42,805 bases of DNA from a virus. Position 1 is the stretch's first letter. Every line of letters begins with the position of its first letter. Below are positions 15,343-23,704 of the stretch, piece after piece. The translations under genes were made by a program, and so were the position numbers. The stretch lies in the IMG/VR virus record IMGVR_UViG_3300025107_000004, positions 1 to 42,805 of that record; one strand, 5' to 3'. The notes under the pieces are model-generated. The model had not been told where the DNA came from and did no database searches. It was given only the letters and a program-made list of their open reading frames with translations.

Positions 15343-16983
15343 ATGGCAAAGATCACCAATAAATCATCGCTCAACATCGGTACAGAATTAACTGTGAATG
15401 TAGGGACAAGAATAATTACGTTAAATGTAGCGGGCAACTTAGTTGCCAAAGACGGCTGTACATGGCAAGCACTGTACTCGAAGATGATTGCTTTGTGGCA
15501 AACTGAAAGCTACAACGAACATCCGTTCCCATTCTATACCATTGATGCACTATCTGGTCAGTTTAACATCGGTTTCGACGGTTCACGTTATAATGACTGG
15601 ACATTCGAAACCAATACTAAACTATACCTGCGAGACGGCGGTTGGAATGAGTATACCCCGACGGCACCAGGTGCTGATGGGACCTCTGCATCAGGTACTA
15701 TCTCTAAAACATTTGTAGGTATTGTGTCCCTGGGTACAGTGTCCTCCGGCACTCAGTTGTACTATCAGAAAGTTAGCGGTGGTTCTGCGGCTAACTTTAC
15801 TTACACCGATGCAGCGAATATCGGCGTAGATGTAACAGCCGATACCACTTACTTTAAAGGGTATTGCCGAGAGTATTTCAAGAAGTACAGCGAATCCATA
15901 TTGGCAGATACCGGTAAAACGGCGACCGGCGCTTATCTGGTAAACTTACTTCTATCCAATTCCGATGACTTGGATATTGTTAATGATGATACTGATGTTA
16001 TCGACACCCCTATCAGCCCGTATGATTCAATGCGAATTAGTTATTTTGCTTCTGCGTATACAAAGGCTGTTGAATCTGCAACAGGAAGAAACTTCGGCAT
16101 TGTGGTAGATATTGGTACGCATTCAGGTGTTGATGGCTCAATGACCGCCGCGGGTAGCACCCTTACAAGTGCGATTGGAGGTATTGATATTGCTGGGAAC
16201 CCTTTTGCTGGCGGGACACTAACTGTCCATGAAGGTACTAATAAAGGTATTTACACCATTAGCGGTAATCCAACAGCAACTGTAGTTACCATCACAGGTA
16301 CATTTGCTGCCTCTGAATCAGCCGCTTCATTTACAATCCAACGTGCAGCCCCAGTTACTGCGTCATTGAAACAGTTGTATACCTTTGTTCAAGCGAAATT
16401 GCGCCAGTCAGGTAGCATCAATGATGTAGCAGGCGGAACAAGTGTAACAGGTAAAATTGCCTCCCTGTTGATGAATTGGACAGCAAAACTTAACTGTGGC
16501 TTCTATGCTCCAAGTAACTTAGCTGGTGGTGGATCTGGTGTAATAGTAGAAGGTCTTTCAGATGCCGATGTAAACAGTATTATATTCTATGACAACTCAG
16601 CAGTCTCTCGTGAATACCCGTATGCAGCGGCTGGTAGCCTGAATTTCAACAGTAATTTGACCTCTGGTGGAACTGGTTATTATGTTCTTTATTACACAGA
16701 CCTCAGTGGCACCAATGATTATGGAACAGCAGATGCGGTTATTGTTAAGAACAAGCTTGGCGTGGACATCTCCGGGACAATCACGGGGGCAAGTATCTCA
16801 TTCAACTATGACTACACCAATGATACCGCTGGTGGGTTTAGAACGGGTGGAACCGAAACAGCAGTGACCCTGGTTGCCGGTAATCCTGGTGTCGCTAAGC
16901 CTGTGGTTGCAACAGGCACCTTGATTGAGTCAAAATCTATCGCAATATCTGCGGTTGCTGAACAAGATCGGGCTTACCAATAA
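15343..16983 (+). CDS. Large putative virion structural protein
   Basis: 546 residues, no membrane segments or signal. Begins with a beta-rich segment (LNIGTELTVNVGTRIITLNV), then ALYSKMIALWQTESYNEHPF and FNIGFDGSRYNDWTF. A helical middle (AYLVNLLLSNSDDLDIVNDD, SYFASAYTKAVESATGRNFG) is followed by Gly/Thr-rich beta regions and ends in SIAISAVAEQDRAYQ. Both this gene and the one at 13545 end with DRAY, hinting at a shared C-terminal signal. Its size, composition and place between fibre genes and connectors suggest a major appendage or shell protein; the family is not recognised. Confidence 0.7.
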   Translation: MAKITNKSSLNIGTELTVNVGTRIITLNVAGNLVAKDGCTWQALYSKMIALWQTESYNEHPFPFYTIDALSGQFNIGFDGSRYNDWTFETNTKLYLRDGGWNEYTPTAPGADGTSASGTISKTFVGIVSLGTVSSGTQLYYQKVSGGSAANFTYTDAANIGVDVTADTTYFKGYCREYFKKYSESILADTGKTATGAYLVNLLLSNSDDLDIVNDDTDVIDTPISPYDSMRISYFASAYTKAVESATGRNFGIVVDIGTHSGVDGSMTAAGSTLTSAIGGIDIAGNPFAGGTLTVHEGTNKGIYTISGNPTATVVTITGTFAASESAASFTIQRAAPVTASLKQLYTFVQAKLRQSGSINDVAGGTSVTGKIASLLMNWTAKLNCGFYAPSNLAGGGSGVIVEGLSDADVNSIIFYDNSAVSREYPYAAAGSLNFNSNLTSGGTGYYVLYYTDLSGTNDYGTADAVIVKNKLGVDISGTITGASISFNYDYTNDTAGGFRTGGTETAVTLVAGNPGVAKPVVATGTLIESKSIAISAVAEQDRAYQ

Positions 16984-17001
16984 GAATAGGGAGAATTAAG
17001 T

Positions 17002-18603
17002 ATGGGACACGCACACATCAGAGTACCGCCCGACAGCACAGGTAAGCGGATGCACGCCAGAGCCTTCGTAGATTTTAATTATGAAGGGTTAACGCAGGCT
17101 TTTGAGCTTGGTGATGTTGTTACTTTTTTTGAATCCGGCATCATTGCAACTATTTCAAGGATTGAAGTTACCACCAGTACCACCGGGCAAGTTCACGCCG
17201 GGATAACTGCCAATAGTGCCGAGGATGACCCTGTAGCTGGAGAGTCTATTTACCTTGGAGGTGTCGAGGTTGCTACCGTCTCAGGCACTGCCGTAAAGTA
17301 TTATGATCAAGCAATGATCCTGACCGGCAAAGATATCGACTCTTGGCTTGAGGTTGATTCTTATGGGGCCGCGTATACCAGATACCAAGGGGGTGCGCCT
17401 CTCTTCTCTACCAGCGGGGAAGAGATAGTAGCGGATATTCATACCCAAAATACATATCTGTTCACTTACTCCGAACTCCCGGAGTTAATTGAATCAAAAG
17501 AAACCGCCAACGGAACCGTTGCATATAATGGCACAGCGGGGGGTGTTGATCTGTCTCTTACCGCAGCGTCTGGTGATAAAGCAGAAATGAGGACAAACAA
17601 TTACCACAAGAATGTGTACGGGGCTTCCCGTATACTCAAATTTGCAGTGGTGGCTTCTGATAATGGAACTGCCAATGTTGACCGCAAATTCGGTTATTTT
17701 GATGATAGCGACGGGGTATTTATTGGGCATAACGGGGAACAGTGGTACGTTGGATACCGTAGCTCTATGTCTGGTTCTGTTGTTGACTACATCACATTGC
17801 AGGAGGATTGGAACATAGATCGCCTTGACGGCTCTGAAGGCGTGATGAATAAGACAAAGACTGACTTGGACTTGTCTAAAATAAATCTGCTTTCTATTGA
17901 TATTAACTGGATGAATGCAGGCGACGTTAGATTTGGAGGAATTATTGGCGGTGGCGCTGGCACAGCCTCTTTTGGGTCGTTTCATATCCTTCATTTGCAC
18001 AACGTCAACGCTCTTTCCTTCATGAGAACCGGATCCTTACCTTTGTCGTGGGAAACGTCGAATACTGGCGTCGCAGAAGGAGCTTCTTGGCTCAGGTGCC
18101 ATACGGCTGTTGTCCAGTCTGCTGGTGTAACTTCGATGTATTATGAACCATTCTCTGCGTATTCTGCGCCTGTTACTCTAAACTCGGCAGAGAACTACAC
18201 AGTGATTGGTTCTATGCGGGCGGCCCAGTTATTCTTGACGAAACGAAACACCAAAAGGATTGTACCGCAAAAATTTGATATCTATTCAACAGCCCCTATT
18301 CTGGTCAAGTTGGTGAAAAATCAAACACTTGCTGACGAAGAGTGGACAAGTGCCGGGGCAGATAGTGGTCTTGAAATATCTTTTGATGGAAATATTACCG
18401 ATACGGGGAAGCTCCTTTTGTCGGTACTTATCCCCAGCCATGAGGTCATGGATTTGTCCAATGTTTTTGACTTGAACAAAGAGCTCATTATCCGCAAATG
18501 TTTTGATAATCTCGCAGCCGATGAGTATACTGTTCAGGCCAGGCTGCTTTCGGCGGGTAGTGCAACCGTCTATGCTACCCTTCTTTGGAATGAGATTAGA
18601 TAG
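17002..18603 (+). CDS. Putative virion protein with jelly-roll-like domain
   Basis: 533 residues. The N-terminus (MGHAHIRVPPDSTGKRMHAR) carries three His in the first 25 residues. Residues about 160-360 alternate beta strands with SRILKFAVVASDNGTANVDR, FGYFDDSDGVFIGHNGEQWY and LLSIDINWMNAGDVRFGG, typical of a lectin- or laminin-G-like sandwich as found in phage appendages and capsid-associated proteins. The C-terminal region is another beta domain. AGGGAG lies before ATG 17002. Its stop overlaps the GTG of the next gene. Carbohydrate or surface binding is inferred from the fold pattern only. Confidence 0.7.
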   Translation: MGHAHIRVPPDSTGKRMHARAFVDFNYEGLTQAFELGDVVTFFESGIIATISRIEVTTSTTGQVHAGITANSAEDDPVAGESIYLGGVEVATVSGTAVKYYDQAMILTGKDIDSWLEVDSYGAAYTRYQGGAPLFSTSGEEIVADIHTQNTYLFTYSELPELIESKETANGTVAYNGTAGGVDLSLTAASGDKAEMRTNNYHKNVYGASRILKFAVVASDNGTANVDRKFGYFDDSDGVFIGHNGEQWYVGYRSSMSGSVVDYITLQEDWNIDRLDGSEGVMNKTKTDLDLSKINLLSIDINWMNAGDVRFGGIIGGGAGTASFGSFHILHLHNVNALSFMRTGSLPLSWETSNTGVAEGASWLRCHTAVVQSAGVTSMYYEPFSAYSAPVTLNSAENYTVIGSMRAAQLFLTKRNTKRIVPQKFDIYSTAPILVKLVKNQTLADEEWTSAGADSGLEISFDGNITDTGKLLLSVLIPSHEVMDLSNVFDLNKELIIRKCFDNLAADEYTVQARLLSAGSATVYATLLWNEIR

Positions 18604-19211
18604 TGTTTATTTTTAATACATTCCAAGATTATTGGAATCTTCGTTCCCCGGTCACGATTGATGGGGTGTTGAAGAGGATTGTAGTCAACCCAGGCGTAAC
18701 TGAACTTGATATCAGGGTGATGTGGTCAAGATGGATAGATTGGATTACCCTGAGCGGAAACACTAACTTTCTTTTGGCTATGCGCATCTCTGGATTCGAC
18801 GTGATCCCAGGGGGAAACACAGGAGCTGTCTTCTTCTTGCAGAATGGCTGGAAGCTGATTCTTGATCTACGGAAGGTTCGGGTTCGAGGTGTTTTGTTTT
18901 CAGACGACTATGATACTGCCTATTACGATGAGAATTTAAAGCCCCAGTATCCGGCAGAGGTTTCCTCAGTGGTGAATACGGCCACCACGATTCAGAATGT
19001 CGTAACAGGGGATGTATCTACTGTCCCAGCGGCAGTGTGGGCGCATGAAGGGAGAGCATTGGACAATATAACCAATCTTGCTGATCTTATGGGGGAGATA
19101 CCAGAAGAAGTCTGGAACGTGACCCCAGCGTCGATGGCTACCGGCTCGATAGGCGACATCTTGAACAAGGTGTACACGAAGGTTAAAAATATATTCTCTT
19201 TGGCGGCATAA
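18603..19211 (+). CDS. Putative virion protein, fibre block
   Basis: 202 residues from GTG 18603, sharing its first base with the previous stop (TAGTG). Aromatic-rich N-terminus (FIFNTFQDYWNLRSPVTIDG), a central segment DVIPGGNTGAVFFLQNGWKL and a C-terminal helical tail with AAVWAHEGRALDNITNLADL and EEVWNV. The repeated (A/E)xVW motif in the tail resembles short interaction peptides seen in phage structural proteins with AAVW segments. Exact family unknown. The next gene starts one base after its stop. Confidence 0.65.
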   Translation: MFIFNTFQDYWNLRSPVTIDGVLKRIVVNPGVTELDIRVMWSRWIDWITLSGNTNFLLAMRISGFDVIPGGNTGAVFFLQNGWKLILDLRKVRVRGVLFSDDYDTAYYDENLKPQYPAEVSSVVNTATTIQNVVTGDVSTVPAAVWAHEGRALDNITNLADLMGEIPEEVWNVTPASMATGSIGDILNKVYTKVKNIFSLAA

Positions 19212-19212
19212 T

Positions 19213-19638
19213 ATGATTGTTTCGGCAGTATTTTTAAACAACGGTGGGCCGGTAACAGGGCTATCTCCTATAATCAGGATCAGGAATGTAGCCACTGGTG
19301 CGCTTGTCGTTAACTCGGCTGATATGACAGAGATAGGTGACGGTTTTTACACCTACGATTTTAGCGAGATCGTAGCAGGTGTTTCTTATACTGTCCTTTG
19401 TGATAGCCTGACGTTGCCTGTGGCTGAAAGATACGCGGTGGGGGATATAGAGCCAGTATTATCAGTTGACGGATTAACCATAGAGCAAGCACTTACTCAA
19501 ATGAATTCGGTTCTCGCAGGGAATGCCGTTGGGTTAGACTCTACTACTCCTATCTTTTATGGGCAAGATGGAACTACTACAAGAATTAGGGCTACTCAGT
19601 CTAATGGGAATAGGACAATTACTGAAAGGAATCTCTAA
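19213..19638 (+). CDS. Small structural protein with Ig-like N-terminal domain
   Basis: 141 residues. The first 80 (VSAVFLNNGGPVTGLSPIIR, TEIGDGFYTYDFSEIVAGVS, YTVLCDS) are typical of a small Ig-like or carboxypeptidase-regulatory-like beta domain found in phage neck and fibre proteins. The C-terminal half is helical then polar (IEQALTQMNSVLAGNAVGLD). It overlaps the next gene as TAATG. Function inferred as structural from context. Confidence 0.65.
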   Translation: MIVSAVFLNNGGPVTGLSPIIRIRNVATGALVVNSADMTEIGDGFYTYDFSEIVAGVSYTVLCDSLTLPVAERYAVGDIEPVLSVDGLTIEQALTQMNSVLAGNAVGLDSTTPIFYGQDGTTTRIRATQSNGNRTITERNL

Positions 19639-19868
19639 TGAGTTATTTTGGTAATTGGAACGGAAATTATTTTAGTAGTTGGTTTTCCCATTTAATTAAA
19701 CCAGTAGCCGAATTTTTAACTGAAATTATTTTATATGCAAGAAATGCTATATTTACAACATTTGGTAAAAAGATATTGACATTAAAGACAGAACCAAGAA
19801 CTATTAATGTCTTCAGTAAAGGGAAAAAATCTCAATTTATAATTTTCGGAAGAAATATAATTCAGTGA
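19638..19868 (+). CDS. Small hypothetical protein
   Basis: 76 residues, aromatic at the N-terminus (YFGNWNGNYFSSWFSHLIKP), then a hydrophobic stretch VAEFLTEIILYARNAIFTTF that could be an amphipathic helix rather than a true membrane segment, and a basic tail. The TAATG overlap with the previous gene supports translation. No family recognised; base composition returns to A+T-rich from here on. Confidence 0.6.
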   Translation: MSYFGNWNGNYFSSWFSHLIKPVAEFLTEIILYARNAIFTTFGKKILTLKTEPRTINVFSKGKKSQFIIFGRNIIQ

Positions 19869-19876
19869 GGAGATAA

Positions 19877-20218
19877 ATGGATTTTACAGGGAGTGGCACA
19901 AATATTTTAAGAGATGGGGTTATAAACTTTCCGTTAATTTTTTCCTTTTTGCCTTGTTCAGGTGAAAGGACGAATGATGGGAGCATCCCTTATGGATCAA
20001 TAGTGTCAACAGCTACGGCTGTTTTATATTCTTCCGCTAATGTAGATATATCAACTAATATTATTGGCTCTGTTCAGGTTGAACGGAATACAGATGTCAG
20101 GATTCTTTTAAATTATTCAGCAATTCCAGCAAAGGGTAGATGTAAATTGCTTTTATCTCTTAATTTAAATACTGGTTCTGTATTAGTTAAAAGATATGAT
20201 AGATTAACAATAGAATAA
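19877..20218 (+). CDS. Small beta-rich head/neck-region protein
   Basis: 113 residues: INFPLIFSFLPCSGERTNDG, STATAVLYSSANVDISTNII and VRILLNYSAIPAKGRCKLLL read as a beta-sandwich. A GTGAGGAG ribosome site lies 6 bases before ATG 19877. It comes just before the connector gene, where many phages encode a small neck or fibre-like protein with this Ig-like pattern. Assignment as structural is by position. Confidence 0.6.
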   Translation: MDFTGSGTNILRDGVINFPLIFSFLPCSGERTNDGSIPYGSIVSTATAVLYSSANVDISTNIIGSVQVERNTDVRILLNYSAIPAKGRCKLLLSLNLNTGSVLVKRYDRLTIE

Positions 20219-20235
20219 ATTAATAGGGTAATATT

Positions 20236-21075
20236 ATGTCAATTGTATCTTTAGATGATTGTTTGATTTTTTTAGGAATAGACACAGATGAAACAGATAA
20301 TAGCATATCTGGGACAATAGATTCTTTCCGCTTAGAGGCAGAGGAATTTATATCCAGTTATTGTAGGCGTTCATTTGATGAAACTTCATATAGATTAGAA
20401 AGATATGATGGAAATAGTGGAACGACTTTAAATCTTAATAATTACCCAATTACAGCTGTCGATAGGGTTGCTATTGGAACATTGAATGTAATGCAGGTTA
20501 GGAACACTAATCAATACTCCACCACTACAGTGTCAGCAACGACTACAGGGATGCGGTTGGTACTTAATGGTACTGCTAACACAACCGTTACGTTCGCCGC
20601 TAATACGACGATGATAGCAGTCGTAAATGCTATAAACGCATTAGGTAGCGGATGGGAAGCAAGAATAACATCAAATATTTATTCTAATTTTAAATCTACT
20701 GAAATAATTCCTTGTTATGGATTAAACTCTATTGATAGCAATTGGGTTGATTTATATAAAACTGATGTTCCTCTCAGTGATTTTCATGTGTATTTAGATA
20801 GAGGGCAAATTAAAAGATACAATGGCTTCCCTTCTGGTGGGCAGAATATTTATATCGATTATACAGCCGGGTTCACTTCTTCTAATATGCCATCTGATTT
20901 ACAACTTGCGGTAAAGATCATAGTTCAATATCTTTACAATAAAAATCAAGAAAGCTCCTTCGGCTTAACTCAATACAGAATTGGTTATAACTCAGTATTA
21001 TCAATTTTTGAAGAAGGCTCTATCCCTAAAGAAGCAGAAAGGATTCTCTTCAAATATCGTAGGAATCGGGTATAG
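20236..21075 (+). CDS. Head-tail connector protein (HK97 gp6-like)
   Basis: 279 residues. The N-terminal helical part (VSLDDCLIFLGIDTDETDNS, then RLEAEEFISSYCRRSFDETS) and a C-terminal helical part (DLQLAVKIIVQYLYNKNQES followed by LSIFEEGSIPKEAERILFKY) are the marks of gp6/gp15-type connectors, which form a ring under the portal and bind the closure protein. A beta-rich insert of about 100 residues in the middle (MQVRNTNQYSTTTVSATTTG) makes it longer than typical members of about 100-200 residues. Next genes follow the canonical order. ATG 20236 has a modest AGGG site. Confidence 0.82.
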   Translation: MSIVSLDDCLIFLGIDTDETDNSISGTIDSFRLEAEEFISSYCRRSFDETSYRLERYDGNSGTTLNLNNYPITAVDRVAIGTLNVMQVRNTNQYSTTTVSATTTGMRLVLNGTANTTVTFAANTTMIAVVNAINALGSGWEARITSNIYSNFKSTEIIPCYGLNSIDSNWVDLYKTDVPLSDFHVYLDRGQIKRYNGFPSGGQNIYIDYTAGFTSSNMPSDLQLAVKIIVQYLYNKNQESSFGLTQYRIGYNSVLSIFEEGSIPKEAERILFKYRRNRV

Positions 21076-21077
21076 TT

Positions 21078-21398
21078 ATGGCTCCTGGGTATAAAATAAG
21101 GATGATGTTGCAACAAGTATCTGGAGTCAGTGACGGGATGGGGGGATTTACCCCTACCTGGGCTGATATTAGAGAATTGAAAGGCTCTCTAATTTATTTA
21201 AAAGCGAAGGAAAGTTTTGCCAACAATGTAACGTCAACAATATCTACTCATTTTTTTCAATGTGATTTTCCTAAAGATATTACGGTAACAGAAAAAGATA
21301 GATTGACGCACAACGGGGATATTTATGAAATAACACTTTCTGAGAATGTGTCTAAGAGAGATATATCACTTTACTTAGAATTAAAGAAGATTAAATAA
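21078..21398 (+). CDS. Head closure (head-tail joining) protein
   Basis: 106 residues, all-beta, with the typical pattern of SPP1 gp16 / HK97-type joining proteins: an N-terminal strand, VSDGMGGFTPTWADIRELKG (the G-G-x-T-x-x-W signature of this family), a central AKESFANNVTSTISTHFFQC and DITVTEKDRLTHNGDIYEIT followed by a C-terminal strand. It closes the DNA channel below the connector. Position directly after the connector and one-base overlap with the next gene support this. Confidence 0.82.
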   Translation: MAPGYKIRMMLQQVSGVSDGMGGFTPTWADIRELKGSLIYLKAKESFANNVTSTISTHFFQCDFPKDITVTEKDRLTHNGDIYEITLSENVSKRDISLYLELKKIK

Positions 21399-21853
21399 TG
21401 GCGAAAACAGTCTGGAATGACAAAATTATTTTAGCTTTACTCGCTACTAAAATGGGTAATGCTATTGATAATTCATGTGAAATGTTGACGGATAAAGTTA
21501 AGGAATCTATGCAACCAGGAACAGGTAGATCATGGCCATCTAAACGACCTGAAGGCGGAATGCACACTGCATCGATCCCCAATGTTCCACCGGCACCCGA
21601 TACCGAAGAACTCCGTGATTCAATTAGCTGGGCCGCTTCTACTGGAAACAAGGGTGGCGGCATAAGATTAGAGAGTCCTGTTTATGGGGCTAATACTGGT
21701 AGGATAGTAGGGAAGGTAGGGACAACTAATAGTAAGGGATGGTGGCACGAACTTGGGTGGACCATAAATGGCGACAAACGTCCATTCTTGCGTCCAGTAT
21801 TGGCTAATAGTACAAAAGAAGTCCTTGAAATTATAATGAGAGAAAAAATATGA
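21398..21853 (+). CDS. HK97 gp10-like tail/neck protein
   Basis: 151 residues. Helical start (NAIDNSCEMLTDKVKESMQP), a SWPSKRPEGG region, LRDSISW, and the C-terminal WWHELGWTINGDKRPFLRPV with a final helix VLEIIMREKI; the (H/Y)E-x-G ... RPFLRP signature is typical of the gp10-like family, which acts at the head-tail interface. The order connector, closure, gp10-like, gp17-like is the classical one. It overlaps neighbours on both sides by 1-4 bases. Confidence 0.85.
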   Translation: MAKTVWNDKIILALLATKMGNAIDNSCEMLTDKVKESMQPGTGRSWPSKRPEGGMHTASIPNVPPAPDTEELRDSISWAASTGNKGGGIRLESPVYGANTGRIVGKVGTTNSKGWWHELGWTINGDKRPFLRPVLANSTKEVLEIIMREKI

Positions 21854-22272
21854 GTTCAACAGCTTTAGCGACAGGCATCTATAACTACTCTCAAGTAGCA
21901 AGTATGTTGAAAACAGCTATTGGCGGAAGAGTATATCAAGTCAGGGCTCCTCAAACGCCCATTTATCCATTCGTTATTTTCTTTTTCGTTAGTGATGTTC
22001 CTGATTACTATTTTACTGCTCCCTCAGATAGTCAGCAAGCGATTTTCAATGTCCAATTTCAGTTTAATGTTTATTCTAAAAACACCTCGACAACTGAAAT
22101 AAATACAATCAGTGATGCGTTAGTCGATAGATTCGACTTTGCATCACTGATTGTCTCTGGATATAACGTATTTAAATTAGAGAGAACAGCAAAATACCCT
22201 CCTGTTTGGATAGAAGAAGTCCAAGGATTTGTGAGTTCTGTTGTTTATAATATCCAGATGAAGAAAAGTTAG
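21850..22272 (+). CDS. Tail completion protein (gp17-like, DUF3168 type)
   Basis: 140 residues: ATGIYNYSQVASMLKTAIGG, RVYQVRAPQTPIYPFVIFFF, then AIFNVQFQFNVYSKNTSTTE and INTISDALVDRFDF. This order (helix, a PQ-x-x-x-YPFV strand, the Q-x-x-x-Y-S strand and a helix) matches gp17/DUF3168 tail completion proteins that cap the tail end facing the head. ATGA overlap with the previous gene. In most phages the tail tube gene follows directly; here 7 kb of sugar-enzyme genes intervene. Confidence 0.82.
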   Translation: MSSTALATGIYNYSQVASMLKTAIGGRVYQVRAPQTPIYPFVIFFFVSDVPDYYFTAPSDSQQAIFNVQFQFNVYSKNTSTTEINTISDALVDRFDFASLIVSGYNVFKLERTAKYPPVWIEEVQGFVSSVVYNIQMKKS

Positions 22273-22283
22273 ATTTATCGAAT

Positions 22284-22318
22284 AAATTATTAAAGTTTTG
22301 TGTTTAGTGTCCGATAAG
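22284..22318 (+). repeat. Dispersed repeat, copy upstream of glycosyltransferase paralog 2
   Basis: AAATTATTAAAGTTTT (22284-22299) is identical to 3907-3922 inside the AAA+ coding region, and CCGATAAG (22311-22318) matches 3935-3942 at nearly the same distance (one base shorter). A third, better match is at 28752-28790. Likely a recombination footprint, though the A+T-rich half could match by chance. Confidence 0.4.
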
Positions 22319-22324
22319 TATAAA

Positions 22325-22954
22325 ATGGATATTAAAATAGCAATAGCAAGCCCCCTGACTTATTCCTCTGTTCCGATTCAATTCTTTGAATCATATTTAA
22401 GTATGGTAAAACCATACCCTCACGCATTTTTACATTCTACGGGTTATCAAGGTTTAGACGTAATAAGAAATAATTTAGTTAAAGGTGCGAAGAATTTGAA
22501 TTGCACTCATATTTTATTCCTTGATATAGATCATCGTCACCATCCTGAAACAATACCAAAATTACTATCTCATAATTTACCAGTTGTATCTGGATTATCA
22601 TATATGAGGAGGGAGGATTTTGACCCCTGCATGTTCAGAGGGATGATCAATGGTTATCATCCAGTAAAAGAATGGGAAGAAAATTCTCTGATAGAGGTCG
22701 ATAGTGTAGGTGCGGCTTGCTTATTACTGGACATGAAAGTATTTGATAATATAGAGCCTCCATATTTCGCTTTTATGGCTAACCCTGATCCGGGAATCCC
22801 GTTCGGAATCGGTGAAGACGTATTTTTGTGTAATAAATTAAAACAGGCAGGTTATAAAATATACGTAGACACGAGTTGTCCAAATAAACATTTAGCAACA
22901 ATAGAAGTAGACAAAGAATTTTCGGACAATTGGAGAATAATCATTGATAAATAA
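22325..22954 (+). CDS. Short GT-A glycosyltransferase, paralog 2
   Basis: 209 residues from ATG 22325; an in-frame TTG at 22298 would add nine residues but would not match the paralogs, which begin near the first beta strand (IKIAIASPL). Landmarks align with paralog 1: LDVIRNNLVKGA, THILFLDIDHRHHPETIPKL (DxD at D67-D69), VVSGLSYMRR, VDSVGAACLLL and GEDVFLCNKL near the end. It transfers a sugar from a nucleotide donor to an unknown acceptor. The ribosome site is weak. The next gene overlaps by 11 bases, and that gene is of the same AP2 type that precedes paralog 1. Confidence 0.85.
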   Translation: MDIKIAIASPLTYSSVPIQFFESYLSMVKPYPHAFLHSTGYQGLDVIRNNLVKGAKNLNCTHILFLDIDHRHHPETIPKLLSHNLPVVSGLSYMRREDFDPCMFRGMINGYHPVKEWEENSLIEVDSVGAACLLLDMKVFDNIEPPYFAFMANPDPGIPFGIGEDVFLCNKLKQAGYKIYVDTSCPNKHLATIEVDKEFSDNWRIIIDK

Positions 22955-23669
22955 AAAACATCCATCTGAGTACGTGGGCGAAAAATTCGGCGAATTAACC
23001 ATTATTGAAGTATTAAACCCATATGTTCAACAAAATGGGAGGAAAAGGACCAAGGTTATGGCTCGATGCGAATGTGATGGTAATGTAGACGCATACCGTC
23101 TTGAGGCATTGCAATTTGGAAGCACAACATCTTGTGGTTGTGTTCAAAAGGAGAATACGTCAAAAACAAAAACTACTCATGGTCTAACGAAACATCCATT
23201 ACATCGGGTATGGCTTGGAATTAAGAAAAGATGCGATAATGAGAATGACCTTAGATATAAAGATTGGGGAGGAAGAGGGATTACAATTTGTGATGAATGG
23301 AAAAACAAATTTAAAACATTTTATGACTGGTGCGTAAATAATGGTTGGAACGGGAAATTACAAATCGATAGGATAAATAATGATGGTAATTATGAGCCGA
23401 ATAATTGTAGGTTTTTGACAGCACAAGAAAACAATGGTAATAAAAGATTAATAATGAGTTCTAATACATCTGGATACCGGGGAGTTAGTTTTATTAAAAG
23501 CAAAGGATGTTTTAGGGTAAAGATTAGCCATAAGAATGAAACTGTTTATTTGAAGTATGGCTTCTCCACCGCGAAAGGTGCAGCAATAGCACGAGATATT
23601 TATTGTATAAAAAATAATATTCCTTTCACCCTTAATTTCCCAGAATTGATTTATTGGATGGCTTTATAA
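22944..23669 (+). CDS. AP2-domain homing-endonuclease-like protein, second copy
   Basis: 241 residues from TTG 22944 (GGAG at 22932-22935). Paralogous to the gene at 8308: EKFGELTIIEVLN start, ARCECDG and SCGC cysteines, LHRVWLGIKKRCDNENDLRY, WGGRGITICDEW, QIDRINNDGNYEPNNCRFLT and a C-terminal AP2 domain (TSGYRGVSFIKSKGCFRVKI to LNFPEL). Presumably DNA-binding and possibly a nicking or homing enzyme, though canonical HNH residues are not clear. Unlike the other endonuclease-type genes here it has no structured RNA element in front; it follows a glycosyltransferase instead of preceding one. Confidence 0.82.
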   Translation: MINKKHPSEYVGEKFGELTIIEVLNPYVQQNGRKRTKVMARCECDGNVDAYRLEALQFGSTTSCGCVQKENTSKTKTTHGLTKHPLHRVWLGIKKRCDNENDLRYKDWGGRGITICDEWKNKFKTFYDWCVNNGWNGKLQIDRINNDGNYEPNNCRFLTAQENNGNKRLIMSSNTSGYRGVSFIKSKGCFRVKISHKNETVYLKYGFSTAKGAAIARDIYCIKNNIPFTLNFPELIYWMAL

Positions 23670-23704
23670 TTCTTTTATAAAGAAAAATCAATCAGGGAGG
23701 AAAA

